A stretch of 64,000 nucleotides of DNA from Siphonodentalium dalli (lineage: Eukaryota > Mollusca > Scaphopoda > Gadilida > Siphonodentaliidae), in the NCBI GenBank assembly GCA_032622095.1, contig CP136069.1, positions 123,742,126-123,806,125 on the forward strand. The letters are read 5' to 3'. The notes under the pieces are model-generated. The model had not been told where the DNA came from and did no database searches. It saw nothing but the letters and a program-made list of their open reading frames with translations. This document shows, one piece after another, positions 10,651 to 22,344 of this stretch. Position 1 is the stretch's first letter; each line of letters opens with the position of its first letter. The translations under genes were made by a program, and so were the position numbers.

Positions 10651-10861
10651 CAAGCCTTGAAATAGTGTGCCTGTCATTTGCAGAATGAGGTCCCCAGAGG
10701 GTGAATTTAGTGATGCTACCCCGCATAGCAGGCTAGCATCACCAAATTCACCCTCTGGGGACCTCATTCTGCTGAGGTGTAAGCTATGCGGGGTAGCATC
10801 ACTAAATTCACCCTCTGGGAACCTCATTCTGCAAAAGACAGACACACTATTTCAAGGCTTG
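10651..10861. mobile_element. hAT-type palindromic MITE with 8-bp target duplication
   Basis: The copy starts CAAGCCTTGAAATAG and ends CTATTTCAAGGCTTG. It is flanked by the exact 8-bp direct repeat CTTATTAA (10643-10650 and 10862-10869). The interior has one extra GCAGAATGAGG-type module compared with 9258-9408. It lies in the last PIGG intron. Confidence 0.88.
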
Positions 10862-10869
10862 CTTATTAA

Positions 10870-12118
10870 TGACAGTTGTTTTACAAACTTCTAAAACATT
10901 TATATTACATGTATTACGTATGAACCCATATCAAAAACCTTGAGTCCGTTAAAAGGGTAAAATAATTTTAGAAATTGAATTTAGGACTTGATTTTTTATT
11001 TAGTTAACTCTTTGCATTTAGAGCCGAAGTAATACACCATTTTGAACAATTCAATTCAGCATCCATTGGTTGAAAACATTCTCCAAAATAGAAAATTCTG
11101 AAAGATATGGGAAATTTTATCAAAGAAAAGACAGCTATATATCCTGATCAATTCTAGTATCTCATTTCTTTCAGGGTACAGGAAACATTTGTTATTACTG
11201 TATATACATTGAAGGTGTGCTCCAGCATTATTTATTGTAAATCATTGTGAAGTTAAAATGTATTAAACAAAATATTGATAAATATTTATACTTGATCTGA
11301 GCTTATGACATTGCAGTTTGAAAATGACTGGTTAACAGCTATCCCTTTGGGAATGTGTGATGGTTCAGTTCGTAGTATGTCGTTTTACATCATTGCGTCA
11401 TGAGACAGCAAAGTCGCATGTATGATACCTGGATCAGCAGTAATGTCCTGGGTCCGTGCTGAACTGAAATTTAATTTTGCCAAATGAAAATATTTTTTGC
11501 CAAATTATTTTAGCAATTGCCAAATTTTATCCCTGATAGTATAATTTTCTGCAACCTTAAATCTTATGTTTCGACACTTGCGGTTTGAACGACTTTTGGT
11601 TTCAGTTAATAATTAATTATACTCGCATCTCTATCGTGTGTTTATCATACAACAATAATTATGCCAATCACCGAAGAATACAATGGTAGAAGGGTTTCTC
11701 CATCAGAAGAGCCCATCACAGGAGGATTAGTAATCCATCAAACCATCAGTACTAATGCCATGAGATTAACTTCATCTTAATAGAGGTGTTAACTTTCCCT
11801 AAACCCTATAAAACACCACTAATATAATCATGTTGTAAGAGTTTCATGAAATTAATGGTATTGATTGACCAATATTTTTCAATATTAAAGGAATTAAAAA
11901 GTGACTTGCCAAAACTTTTGCCAAATGAAAATATTTTTTGCCAAATGTTAATTATTTTTGCCATTGGCAAATTTGGCAAGTGGCAGCGCGAACCCTGGTA
12001 ATGTCCTGAAGGTGACATTCAAATAGTGCACAGGATTTAATGTACATGCGTATCATAATTACTATTGCAAAAAAATATATGTAAGTTTTATTTGTGTTCA
12101 CTTGGATGTATTTTCCAG
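10870..12118. other. last PIGG intron, repeat-poor
   Basis: No exon was recognised in this stretch. A TTTTGCCAAATGAAAATAT block occurs twice, near 11476-11500 and 11918-11940, each followed by more TTTGCCAAAT-like words. This is probably a decayed local duplication. Confidence 0.45.
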
Positions 12119-12332
12119 GAAGGACATACAAGGAAATATAATGTGCACCATACTTCTGTTCAGCCGACTGCTACCTCTGTCTTTGTACACACTGCTGGTG
12201 ACGAGTCAGCGCTATCATTTGTTTGTATGGACAGTGTTCTCACCAAAACTCCTATATGAAGGCAGCTTGACTATTCTTGTTTGTTTATTTATTCTTGTTT
12301 ATCAGATCTGTTTATTTTTCTATAATAGATAG
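12119..12332 (+). CDS. PIGG: PIGG terminal exon
   Basis: About 71 residues end at TAG (12330-12332). The diagnostic segment HLFVWTVFSPKLLYEG is a near match to the conserved C-terminal HLFVWSVFSPKLLYE of PIGG. It is flanked by two hydrophobic helices (ILLFSRLLPLSLYTLLV upstream, LTILVCLFILVYQICLFF downstream), as expected for the end of this multi-pass ER protein. The acceptor is TGTATTTTCCAG (AG at 12117-12118). The first G completes the codon started in the previous exon. AATAAA follows five bases after the stop. Confidence 0.9.
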
Positions 12333-12336
12333 TGAT

Positions 12337-12342
12337 AATAAA
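12337..12342 (+). promoter_or_regulatory. candidate PIGG polyadenylation signal
   Basis: AATAAA starts five bases after the PIGG stop codon, which would give an extremely short 3' UTR. Further downstream signals are possible. Confidence 0.45.
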
Positions 12343-12764
12343 ATATATTTCTCAGAATTCCTATGTATACTTCATCATATCCTCAGTAAAATGTAAATAT
12401 GGTTGAGTCACCACTGAATTACCCTTAAATCTTTGGAATTCTATTTCTGCCAAATTGCAAGCTTGTTTCGTAGTAATGCGAGAGAAATATAATTTGCTGG
12501 CGACGTGCAAATTTGATGGTGCTTGGGTTTCGATTATCTAATTATGTGGAGATTTTGTTTGTCTTCATAAAGAATGAATGTCATATATCTGAATTTTGTA
12601 GGGTATATGCTCCAAGACATTTTGGGGAACATTTAGAGTAAAAAGCGATTTTGCACTGAATGTGCTCCAAAGGACATCGAGCATTCTCCCCCAAAATGAA
12701 GACAAGTGACATTCATCTCTTAACCCTTTCTTTATAAAAGTGTACATGGGAATGGTCTATTATT

Positions 12765-13859
12765 ATAACCCGCAACGAAGTTAGGGGGGGGGTATACTGG
12801 AGTCAGCTTGTCCGTCTGTCGTCCGTCATCCGTCCGTCCGTCTGTGGACACAAATTTGTCCGGAGTTTTTCTCAGTCATTTTTTGATCAATTTCCGTGAA
12901 ACTTGGCACAGGCATCAACCACCATGGGAACCTGTGCACCTGCGATTATGACGTCTGTCGGACTTTTTTTGGTGGAGTTATTCCCTCTTTTTCGACTTAG
13001 AAAATTTTTGCAACATATATAATTTTGTCCGAGATTTTATTCCTACATTTTTAGGTCAATTTTTTTTAACTTGGCACAGACATTTAGTACCATAGGAACC
13101 TGTGCACCTGCGAATATGACATCTGTCCAGCATTTTTATACCCCCCGCAACGAAGTTAGGGGGGTATACTGGAGTCAGCTTGTCCGTCCGTCGTCCGTCC
13201 GTGGACACAAATTTGTCCGGAGTTTTTCTCAGTCGTTTTTTGATAAATTTCCGTGAAACTTGTCACAGACATCAACCACCATGGGAACCTGTGCACCTGC
13301 GATTCCTACATTTTTCGGTCAATAGGTATAAGATTAGGGTTATGGTTGTACACCTGCAATGGGAACTGTTATTTTATTATTTTAACTAAATGTTTACTGA
13401 CATGTGAAACATCATAGTATTTTAAAAACAGGGGGGTATCCGTAGTCCCATTGGGACAGTCACACCTAGTTTGGTGGAGTTATCCCCCTTTTCCGACTTA
13501 GAAATTTTTGTGCAACATTCCTAATTTTGTCCAAGCTTTTATTTCTACATTTTTCGGTCAATGTTTTTTATACTTGGCACTGATATTTAGTGCCATGGGA
13601 ACCTGTGCACCTGCGATTACGATGTCTGTCCGACTTTTTTTGTGGAATTATTCCCCTTTTTCAACATTTTTGCAAAATGCATAATTTTGTCCGAGCTTTT
13701 TTCGGTCAATAGGTTTAAGATTACACTTAGGTTTGTGCACCTGCAATGGGAACTGTTATTTTATTATTTTAACTAAAGGTTTACTGACATGTGAAACATC
13801 TTAGTATTTTAAAAACACGGGGGGTATCCTTAGTTCTATTGGGACAGTCGCACCTCTAG
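12765..13859 (+). mobile_element. Helentron-like non-autonomous element (HINE), outer copy
   Basis: The element starts ATAACCCGCAACGAAGTTAG and ends with a GTYCTATTGGGAC-type hairpin followed by CACCTCTAG. It has a T on each side, that is, insertion between two Ts. The interior is built of ~240-bp tandem units containing GGGAACCTGTGCACCTGCGA and TCGACTTAGAAA. A second copy (13138-13469) is inserted inside it. Subterminal inverted C/G tracts, a 3' hairpin, CTAG and T|T insertion are the reported features of Helentron-associated elements. No Rep/helicase is encoded. Confidence 0.75.
13138..13469 (+). mobile_element. Helentron-like HINE, nested inner copy
   Basis: This 332-bp copy runs from ATACCCCCCGCAACGAAG to the hairpin GTCCCATTGGGAC and CACACCTAG. 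It interrupts the outer copy inside a T run (CATTTTT|TTGGTGGAG), which other repeat units show uninterrupted. That gives exact ends and a T|T target. Confidence 0.85.
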
Positions 13860-13860
13860 T

Positions 13861-15148
13861 TCATCTTGGGTGATGTTCAGGAATTATGAGCAGATGACAA
13901 ACAATAGAAAGTGCAGAAGTAATCCTGTTCATTGGTGGCAAATATGTTACGATAATTGCCAACGGAGAGGTTAAATAAATATGTATTGCCTGAAGTTAAA
14001 ACAGGACAGGAAACAAACTAAATGAATACATAAAATATTAGTAATGATACTAAATGTAAATTAAAATAAATTTCAAACGATGTCAAATTGCATGGTAATA
14101 AAGCTATCAATATAACATAATAGTATAATATCAATTAATATGGCTTAACGTCTGATCGGATAAAATGTAAAATCTGAATTAATACCGTACATTGTACCAA
14201 AGACCAAATTATAAATTCGGGAGTAAATCAGGAAATGATATTTTCCACTATTAAAAAGGAAAAATTTAAACAATTGAAAGTGTCTAGAATTTCAAATGGA
14301 AGAGAAAACAAATTCTAAATGTTCAATAAGAACCTGATTAAGATTAAATGTCGATAATCCTTAAATTATGGATACATTTGCACCGTTGGAGATATTTGAA
14401 GAATTTACACTACACGTATACTACCAAGTGACTGGTTAAAATACATATATCTGGTAGAGGAATATCTTAGCTCTTCCTTCTGCAACTAAATGAATCCAAA
14501 GGAGCCGCTGGTGGTCAAGTTTTTTTTAACAGGATTCTGAAAAATTGTATAAACTCTCCCGAAATTTCATATGAAATTTGGTGACGATCGGAATAAGGTG
14601 TGCTATTAAGGACATTGTTGACTGATGTTGAAAAACCCATCGCAGTACATGTAGCTCATTTGTCAAGTTGAGTTAAAAGGGGTGGTGTGTGGGAACAAAA
14701 AGAAATAATATATAAAATGTTGTGACCTGTCACCCATGGGAGTTGAAACTAAAATGAGTGAAATCAAAGGGATACCATCTGTTTAACTTATCGAAGACAA
14801 TAAGCGTTCAAAAGCATTTTGCCCTGTAAACCCTCGACAATTAACTGATATTATTGTTATAGGTGTCGTTTTTATCTGTTTTAGTAAACTGCCACTTTTA
14901 TGTATCATGATACTTGCGTGCGTCCTGCATTGTTATTTCAGCATGTTATGGGTTAACTGAAATGTGTGTCAGTGTGTATGCGCGTGAGAGCGAGCATGAA
15001 TGATTGTGTCACCTGCACACTGATTAGCACTCACCTGTGACTGGCGGGAAAATTAGCGCGGTCTGGGGGTCATTTAGTAATTAGTTTTTGAAATAGTCAG
15101 ACGCACGATATTGCTTTACCCGTTTGAGATTATATGATTAAATGGAAT
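13861..15148. other. non-coding; first half of an old direct duplication
   Basis: Blocks at about 13952-14152 and 14700-14856 reappear in the same order and orientation at about 17519-17775 and 19575-19714. One example is ATATAAAATGTTGTGACCTG near 14708 and 19591. No gene was recognised. Confidence 0.6.
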
Positions 15149-17341
15149 CACTGGGGCTCAACGATTCCTCGAGGATCGGATCTAACATATTTTTACTCCG
15201 GCCCCAATTTGATCGGCTCCGACCCCATTCCGACTTGTTAAATTTTCCAGAAGATTTTAACCCGCAAAAGAAGAAGAAAAATGACAGAAAGGTGAGTTAT
15301 AACGTTTATACTTCAATGTATCTTGGTTCAGGATATGACACAATCAATGACAATGACCCGAAACAAAGGTGTAAATGGTTGTTTGACTTCAAACTCGAGC
15401 ACGTGCTTTTTTGTATGCATTTCCCATTGATAATTTAACGTGCATCTCCCGACTTGTTATTAACTTTTGTATATGTCAAATCGCACAGAATGGGTTCTGA
15501 ATGAATTTAGTGTTTATCACATATCAAAATAAGCCCATAATTTTAGTTATTGACCCAGTAATTACGATGTATAAGAAATATGACGAAAAATACTCCGACT
15601 CATCAGTGATTTGGTGGTTCGGATCAGGATCTAACAGGTTTCAAATACTCCGACCCTTACATGATCACCAGATACGTTCGCACTATGTTTACGACCCAAA
15701 TGCCACCGTGCAGTATAATTGTGACTATACGCAATAGCATACGTGATCTTATATAACATGTTGTCAAAATTCTCGGGAAATTGTGTTCCTACATACCAAT
15801 TGATATGTCATGGACATAAATATAGAAGTCAATTTGGGGGGTCCAATAAAAGCAATGACCAATTTTAATTAAAATTCTGCACAACACGCATATGCCTGTA
15901 TTTACTATAAATTGTTACATGTAAACTTAATTATTTATACATTTATACTTTCAGAATATATCCAGGCGTTACGGGATCTCTAATAACTTTCGAGCATTCC
16001 TTGCTTTTGTTGGAGTTGTCTGTGTCATTGGATGCAGCTGAACGTGAAGAAATTGAGACTGACATTTCTTCAAACCCGGTCCAGATTGCTGCCTCTACCC
16101 CAGTTACCAAACAAAGTGAAATGCACCAGTGTACGTGGAATTTGTACCTATTCCACAAAATATAAGTCTAACTACACACGCCATTTAAAGCGTCACGAAG
16201 AACCATCCAAATCAGCGTGTGTATCAGGAGATTCTGAAGCTTCCGTAAAGTTGTGCCACATGTGTTCCCGCACATTCAATACAAAACAAAGAATCGGATT
16301 GTTTATGAAGTTAATAAGATGTACATTTATCACAAATACCACGGAATATATTAATAGTATAAGTTTTTACCAAAATCAATTATGTGGTGCAGCATATATA
16401 CCCCGGTTAAAATTACTTCGGACATTTTCGTGTGGTTTATTTTACATTTTAAACTGCATGACTATATTATTAGGTAAATGCACTCTTATTTGGGCATGTC
16501 TACTACCCAACAGAAAATAGGCAAGTCTTCGTTAATCGCCACCTATGATAGCATGAATGGCACGCTTATGTACAATGGTATCATTAGATATCCTTAGATT
16601 ATGTGGTTAATAGGCCAGCCACAAAAATGTCAGATCTTCCAAGTTATGAACACACTATCTTAAAGATAAATGTGATCAAAAACACAATTTACAGTGCCAG
16701 GTATTCTAGCGACCAGAAAATGGGTTATTTTAAATGAAAACGGTAAGAATCTGACACCCATGGCCAATGAGACATTTCAACAATTTCCAGAAAAAGAATT
16801 GACTAATGTGTGTTAGAGTCGGAGCCGATCAATTTCTACAGATTGGAGTCGGGATATATCAAAATTAGGGTCGGAGCCGATGTTATACTTTTAAAATTAG
16901 TGTTTAAAAAAAAAACTCACGACTAATTGAATTCATTTTTGTTTCAATATGCACTCGAACAGTAATAACACATTATGCATAGGACTTTATTACCATACAT
17001 ATTTATACCCATTCAACAATATGACTTGAACCTCGGTGCTATGTTTTTCCCCATCGATTTTGACTGATCTCAGCGTAGTTAAGGCGCATAAATGGCATAG
17101 ATCTTTGCCAGACGTCATATACAGGTTCTTCGGGTTACTACAATCGAATTTCACTAATTATATGCCAGGCCAATAGGCAATATAGTGCTCATACTTACCA
17201 TTTTCAGATATTTTTTGTCAATTTTCATACAAAAGCCACCATTTTGGCATTAAAATCTTGTTTGAGTCGGAATCGAAGTCCTGTTAGATCCGATTTTGAA
17301 CCTGTTAGATCCGATCCTCGAGGAATCGTTGAGCCCCAGTG
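15149..17341 (+). mobile_element. 2.2 kb TIR element with zinc-finger ORF (hAT5- or Transib-like ends)
   Basis: The termini CACTGGGGCTCAACGATTCC and its exact inverse match over about 37 bp. They are flanked by the 5-bp direct repeat GGAAT (15144-15148 and 17342-17346). Inner blocks with TCGGCTCCGA / TCGGAGCCGA words continue the inverted similarity less perfectly. CAC termini with a 5-bp duplication occur in Transib and in some hAT groups. No transposase core was seen, so the superfamily cannot be fixed. The interior carries a C2H2 zinc-finger frame (16032-16520). Confidence 0.8.
16032..16300 (+). CDS. C2H2 zinc-finger fragment inside the TIR element
   Basis: The frame contains CTYSTKYKSNYTRHLKRH, the second half of a classical C2H2 finger. 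This is followed about 30 residues later by a second motif, CHMCSRTFNTKQRIGLFMK, with C-x2-C and a finger-like spacing but F in place of the first His. After about 16300 the frame becomes hydrophobic and AT-rich with no domain, probably beyond a splice site or the true end. An acceptor-like TTTATACTTTCAG lies at 15943-15955. The product would bind nucleic acid; whether it is the element's own protein or a captured exon is unclear. Confidence 0.5.
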
Positions 17342-18058
17342 GGAATGCAAATTTTCATTTTTAAGGATTATTTTTTATATGTGGTTTATTATATTGGCTG
17401 TGCTGTGATAACTATGTTGAAGTTTTTACATTTTTAAATACACTTTATCGACCCAATTACTTTGTTGTTGGACTCTACGAAATCTTAGATCCAGTGGTAT
17501 AACTGTATGCAATATCAATCCAATTGCCAAGGAACGGGTGAAAATAAGAAGTCTTGGCTTATAATAAATATGTATTACCTGAAATTAAAACACCAAAGGG
17601 TTACAGGAAACAAATTACATGAATACATAAAATATTAATAATACAAACAACTAAATATTACACACAAAATGACACTAAATGTAATTTAAAATAAAAATGT
17701 CAAATAGCATGATAATATAGCTATCAATTTACCATTCATTTATCAATTTATCAATCAAATAAATTAATATGGCTTAACTGGTTCAGTGCTGAAAGCCCAT
17801 ATTTGGACCCTATGTAAGAGTGCTGGAAGCCCAGATATGGGCTTTGGCAATGACACTGTCTTGTTTAGTCAACTCTTGTTTAGTTTAATCAGTTAAATAG
17901 CGTTTGTCAGGTAATATTTTAGAAATATTGTTACATATATAATTAAATTGGGACATTGTAAAGTTTGAATGGATGCCGACCAATAAAATTGTCAGAAAAG
18001 GTACTTTATATCGCGAAAAGTTTGAGAAAAATTACAAATGTTTTGCCCGAAGGGCGGC

Positions 18059-18410
18059 CGACAACCAAGCTCATAACCATAACCTAATCAGACATCCAGG
18101 CTCATATCGATAACCTACTTTGACAAACAGACAACCAGGCTCATAACCATAGCCTAATGAGACATCCAGGCCCATAACCATTGCCTAATGAGACATCTAG
18201 ACTCATAATCATTGCCTAATGAGACATCGAGACCCATAACCATAGTCTTAATGAGACATCAAGGCTCATAACCATAGCCTAATGAGACATCCAGTCCCAT
18301 AGGCATAGCCATAGCCTAATGAGACATCCAGACTCATAACCATAGCCTATTGAGACATCCAAGCTCATAACCATAGCCTAGTGAGACATCCAAGCTCATA
18401 ACATAATCAC
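18059..18410 (+). repeat. ~31-bp minisatellite
   Basis: About ten imperfect head-to-tail units of the type GAGACATCCAGGCTCATAAC CATAGCCTAAT (written here in two parts). Variation is mostly C/T and A/G substitutions, and the first units are longer. Confidence 0.85.
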
Positions 18411-19069
18411 AAATGTATATATATGGGGGTCAAATTTGATAAAATAGAGCAAATTATCAACTCCGAGGATAAAATTCAATAATTTTCTGTTTGTTGAAAT
18501 ATATATACGCATTTTAATAAGTGTATGTAGGATATTTAGCAGCGAACCAGTTAAACAAGGGGTAGGAACTGCTCCGCAAGGCTGATACCTCTTCCGATTT
18601 TCGGTCCAGTTCTTATCCGATCTGGTCAAGGTCACTGGGGATTTTCCCATGGTAAATAACGCAAGTTTTACGCAACAGAGATATATATGCAGTTCATTTG
18701 TTGTATATACCTTGCCAGCTACCTCAAATATCAAGACATACTAGTTGGAAATTGTTAAGTAAATGTGGAATAGTAGAATTTATCCAGTTCACTAGTGATG
18801 GGTCCCAGTTCACCATTGATAAGATCTGTTCACTACCCGAACATCTATGCAACAGATTTTTGGTAAAATAAGTGTGCACATATGTTTGAACTAAAACTTC
18901 ACACGAGACTCACTTTTGTTTTAATTTAATCGCTAATGGTTATTTCGATACGGTGGTTTGGTACACAATGTAAAGCTCGTCTGTTTTGGACCAAGTACAA
19001 AAAACTCGCAAGTGAACTAGACACGGATCGATAGTGAACTGGACAGAAAATCACAAGAGGATACGTGGG

Positions 19070-19377
19070 GTTACTTTTGTCCACTGAGTGTTTTGGACGG
19101 GTCGAGTCGTGACCCCGACCTGACCTTGACCTTCAAAATGATCAATTCGATGTTAAATCGGGTAAAACCGGATGGATTTCGACGGGTACTTTTGTCCGGG
19201 CAGTGTTTTGGACGGGTCAAATCGTGACCCCACCTGACCTTGACCTTTAAAATGGACAATTCAATGTCAAATCGCGCAATTCGCCGAAAAGCAAAGGGGA
19301 AACAGCCCTTGACCTTCAAAATGACAATTCAAGGTCAAATCGCGCAATTCGCCGAAAAGCAGAAGGGAAACAGCTAG
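19070..19377 (+). mobile_element. Helitron-family fragment ending in CTAG
   Basis: Units with CTGACCTTGACCTTCAAAAT and ATTCGCCGAAAAGCA occur two to three times. The block ends at AACAGCTAG followed by TATATATA, consistent with a Helitron 3' end at an A|T target. The same CTGACCTTGACCTT core occurs in minus orientation at about 63150-63215, next to a better Helitron end at 63053. No clear hairpin precedes this end. Confidence 0.45.
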
Positions 19378-20216
19378 TATATATATATATATGCCGATAC
19401 ATGTGCCTGATAACAACAGGCTGTTCCGATGCATGACAATGTCTTATAATTATTAATAACAATGCAAAAATGTGTTGTAACTTTTACAAAGCAAACAATA
19501 TTATGCTACTAATATGGGTACACACTGTCATGTGGTATTAGAGTCTACTCAGTATAAATTCTGATGAAATCAGAAAAATAAATAATATATAAAATGTTGT
19601 GACCTGTCACGCATGGGAGTTAAAACCAAAATGAGTGAATTCAAAGCTTAACAACGAAAATAGGCATTAAAAAGCGCTTCACCCGGTAAACCCTTGACAA
19701 TTAGCTGATATTATGGAATATCAATCCAATAAGCGGTTGTTGAACTTATTATCTGAATATTTCCCAAGGGATAACTACTTGTCAATGATTATGACTTCTG
19801 TCCGACTTTTTGTGTGTGGAGTTATTCCCCTTTTTTCGCAACATGCATAATTTTGTCCAAGCTTTTATTCCTACATTTTCGGTCAATAGGTTTAAGATTA
19901 GGGTTATGGTTGTACACATGCAATGGGAACTGTTATTTTATTATCACATGAAAGTCAACTCTCTATTGCTGAAAAAGTCCTTGAAAATTAATTATCGGCA
20001 TGTGCAGTGATGTCAATGCCGGAACTTTATGTTAATTATTATGTTAATTAGATACGATTTGTGTTGGGTCATTTAGTTGACTTTTAGATAAACATGGGCA
20101 ATAAGGGTGTTGAACAATTTTGTCAACATGAAAAGACATTTAAAATGGAACTCTATTTTTTTCTCGAAGGTGTATTTACATTCTCTTTGGTTGTGATAAG
20201 GACATCAATATTAATT

Positions 20217-21179
20217 ATACCCCCCCCCCCCCCCGCAACGAAGTTAGGGGGGGGTATACTGGAGTCAGCTTGTCCGTCCGTCGTTCCATCCGTCTGTCCG
20301 TCCGTCCGTGGACACGAATTTGTCCGGAGTTTTTCTCAGTCGTTTATTGATCAATTTTCTTAAAACTGGGCACAGACATCAACCACCATGGGAACCTGTG
20401 CACCTGCGATTATGACGTCTGTCGGACCTTTTTTGGTGGAGTTATCCCCCTTTTTGAACTTAGAAAATTTTCGCAACATGTATACTTTTGTCCGAGCTTT
20501 TATTCCTACATTTTTAGGTCAATTTGTTTAATAAGTGGCACATATATTTAGTACCATGGGAACTTATGCACCTGCGATTATGACGTCTGTCCGACATTTT
20601 TTGGTGGAGTTATCCCCCTTTTTCGACTTAGAAATTTGTTTGCAACATGCATAATTTTGTCCGAGCTTTTATTGCTACATTTTTTGGTCAATTTTTTTTA
20701 AACTTGGCACTGATATTTAGTACCATGGGAACCTGTGCACCTGCAATTATGACGTCTGTCGGACTTTTTTTCGTGGAGTTATCCCCCCTTTTTCGACTTA
20801 GAAATTTTTTCGCAACATGTATACTTTTGTCCGAGCTTTTATTCCTACATTTTTAGGTCAATTTTTTAAAAACGTGGCACAGATATTTAGTACCATGGGA
20901 ACTTGTGCACCTGCAATTATGACGTCTGTCCGACATTTTTTGGTGGAGTTATTCCCCTTTTTCGACTTAGAAATTTGTTCGCAACATACATAATTTTGTC
21001 CAAGCTTTTATTCCTACATTTTTCGGTCACTAGGTTTAAGATTAGGGTTATGGGTGTACATCTGCAATGGGAACTGTTATTTTATTATTTTAACTAAATG
21101 TTTACTGACATGTGAAACATCTTAGTATTTTAAAAACAGGGGGGTATCCGTAGTCCCATTGGGACAGTCACACCTCTAG
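20217..21179 (+). mobile_element. Helentron-like HINE, long copy
   Basis: It runs from ATACCCCCC and GCAACGAAGTTAGG to the hairpin GTCCCATTGGGAC and CACCTCTAG, with T on both flanks. It contains about four ~180-240-bp tandem units. Same family as 12765-13859. The hydrophobic frames across it are translations of the repeat and not genes. Confidence 0.8.
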
Positions 21180-21181
21180 TT

Positions 21182-22059
21182 GTTTTTAACCTCAGCCATT
21201 TCGAGAAGGTTTTTCCTTGCTAAAATGTGATTATGTGATAAAATAGATATCAAATTCGTTGAAATTCTATTCAAAATTTATTAATCTTGTCCAGTAATGC
21301 TCGGCTCGAATTGAATTTAGTGCACTCGGTTAATAAAGTTTGTATAGAAATAACACTTGTTAGAGATTCTTTATCTATGGGTCAATGAAAAGAAACCACC
21401 AGATAATATTGTCCCAGTATTCATCTCTATTATGTAAATGGTCTGTAGATGTATGCATAGGCTTATACAGTCTTGAAAATGTAGTGAGGGCATTTGCAGA
21501 ATGACGCCAAAAGAGGGTGAATTTAGTGATGCAACCCCACTCATCCTCTAGGGACCTCGTTCTGCATGACCTTATCTGCAATGGGAGACCTAGCACATAT
21601 CTAAGTTCCCAGATGGTGAAGTCTCGTTTTTAGCTTCTAAATAACACATGCCAAATGACCTGAGCTCACAAAAATTGAAGCACAAGGTTGCCAAGTTAGC
21701 CAACGTAGGTAATTATGAATGTATGCCGTTCAGAATAGACGTGCTTACACAAATTATGTGCTTCAATCGCAATCCCGTGATGGTGATCAATCGTAGCACA
21801 TATTTGTAATCTGTATCGACACTATGCAAATTGTCTACATGATCGCTAGATGCGGAACTCAATTGATTGCCTTATGTTTAGAACCATATATCCAATTCAG
21901 ATTATATGAATAAAATTCAATGTCAGCCGTCGTTATGAGCAACAAAACATTGATTGGAATGAACAGAAATGTTGAGAAACATTAGAACAATCGGTCTATT
22001 ACGTTCTTGAATGGACGTTATCATGTACGACCAGTTATTTGCGACACTGCCGGCAGAAT
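21182..22059. other. non-coding, decayed hAT MITE
   Basis: A worn family A MITE lies at about 21484-21572 (TTTGCAGAATGACGCC ... CTCGTTCTGCATGACC). The rest shows no gene. Confidence 0.5.
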
Positions 22060-22344
22060 TCATATAAATTTCCTAAATTCAGTTTCTTTTCCCCATGAGA
22101 AATCGAGCGTTTCGATCTGTTGTATCTTGTTGATAACAGTTAACACTTGTAACTTGTGTCTGTTTTCTGGGACCCCCTCCGTGAAGACAACTACTGCGGA
22201 TATGTAATGTAGGTGTTTGATCTTTTGTGGGGTGAACAGTTTAACAGATACTACCATTGGTATCGGACTACAACAATCATATAGCTGAACGGTGTACCCA
22301 TACCCACTTGTGCCAAATATGTAGACAAGTGACTTCCATTCCAT
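22060..22344 (-). CDS. hypothetical open frame, 94 codons
   Basis: A minus-strand frame starts MEWKSLVYIFGTSGYGYTV and ends at a TAA near 22060. Its composition is protein-like, with alternating hydrophobic strands (LHYISAVVVF, LQVLTVINKI), and it is longer than most local chance frames. No family was recognised. It lies downstream of the GNAT exon on the same strand but is not in frame with it. It could be a single exon, an element fragment or chance. Confidence 0.3.
   Translation of the reverse strand: MEWKSLVYIFGTSGYGYTVQLYDCCSPIPMVVSVKLFTPQKIKHLHYISAVVVFTEGVPENRHKLQVLTVINKIQQIETLDFSWGKETEFRKFI

Larger units (their letters stand above)
17519..19720. repeat. second half of an old direct duplication, expanded by insertions
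   Basis: It shares blocks with 13952-14856 in the same order. The middle has grown by a minisatellite (18059-18410) and a Helitron-like segment (about 19070-19377). No gene is supported. The frames in this stretch are repeat-derived. Confidence 0.6.

Noticed and set aside
10609-10894. Frames with repeated MRSPEGEFSDATPHS-like peptides
   Set aside because: These peptides are the hAT MITE hairpin read in frame. They recur at 7937, 35264 and 44639 wherever the MITE lies.
19810-21097. Hydrophobic frames in the HINE (FRLRNFFATCILLSELLFLHF type)
   Set aside because: The peptide repeats with each tandem unit; it is repeat translation and not membrane protein genes.
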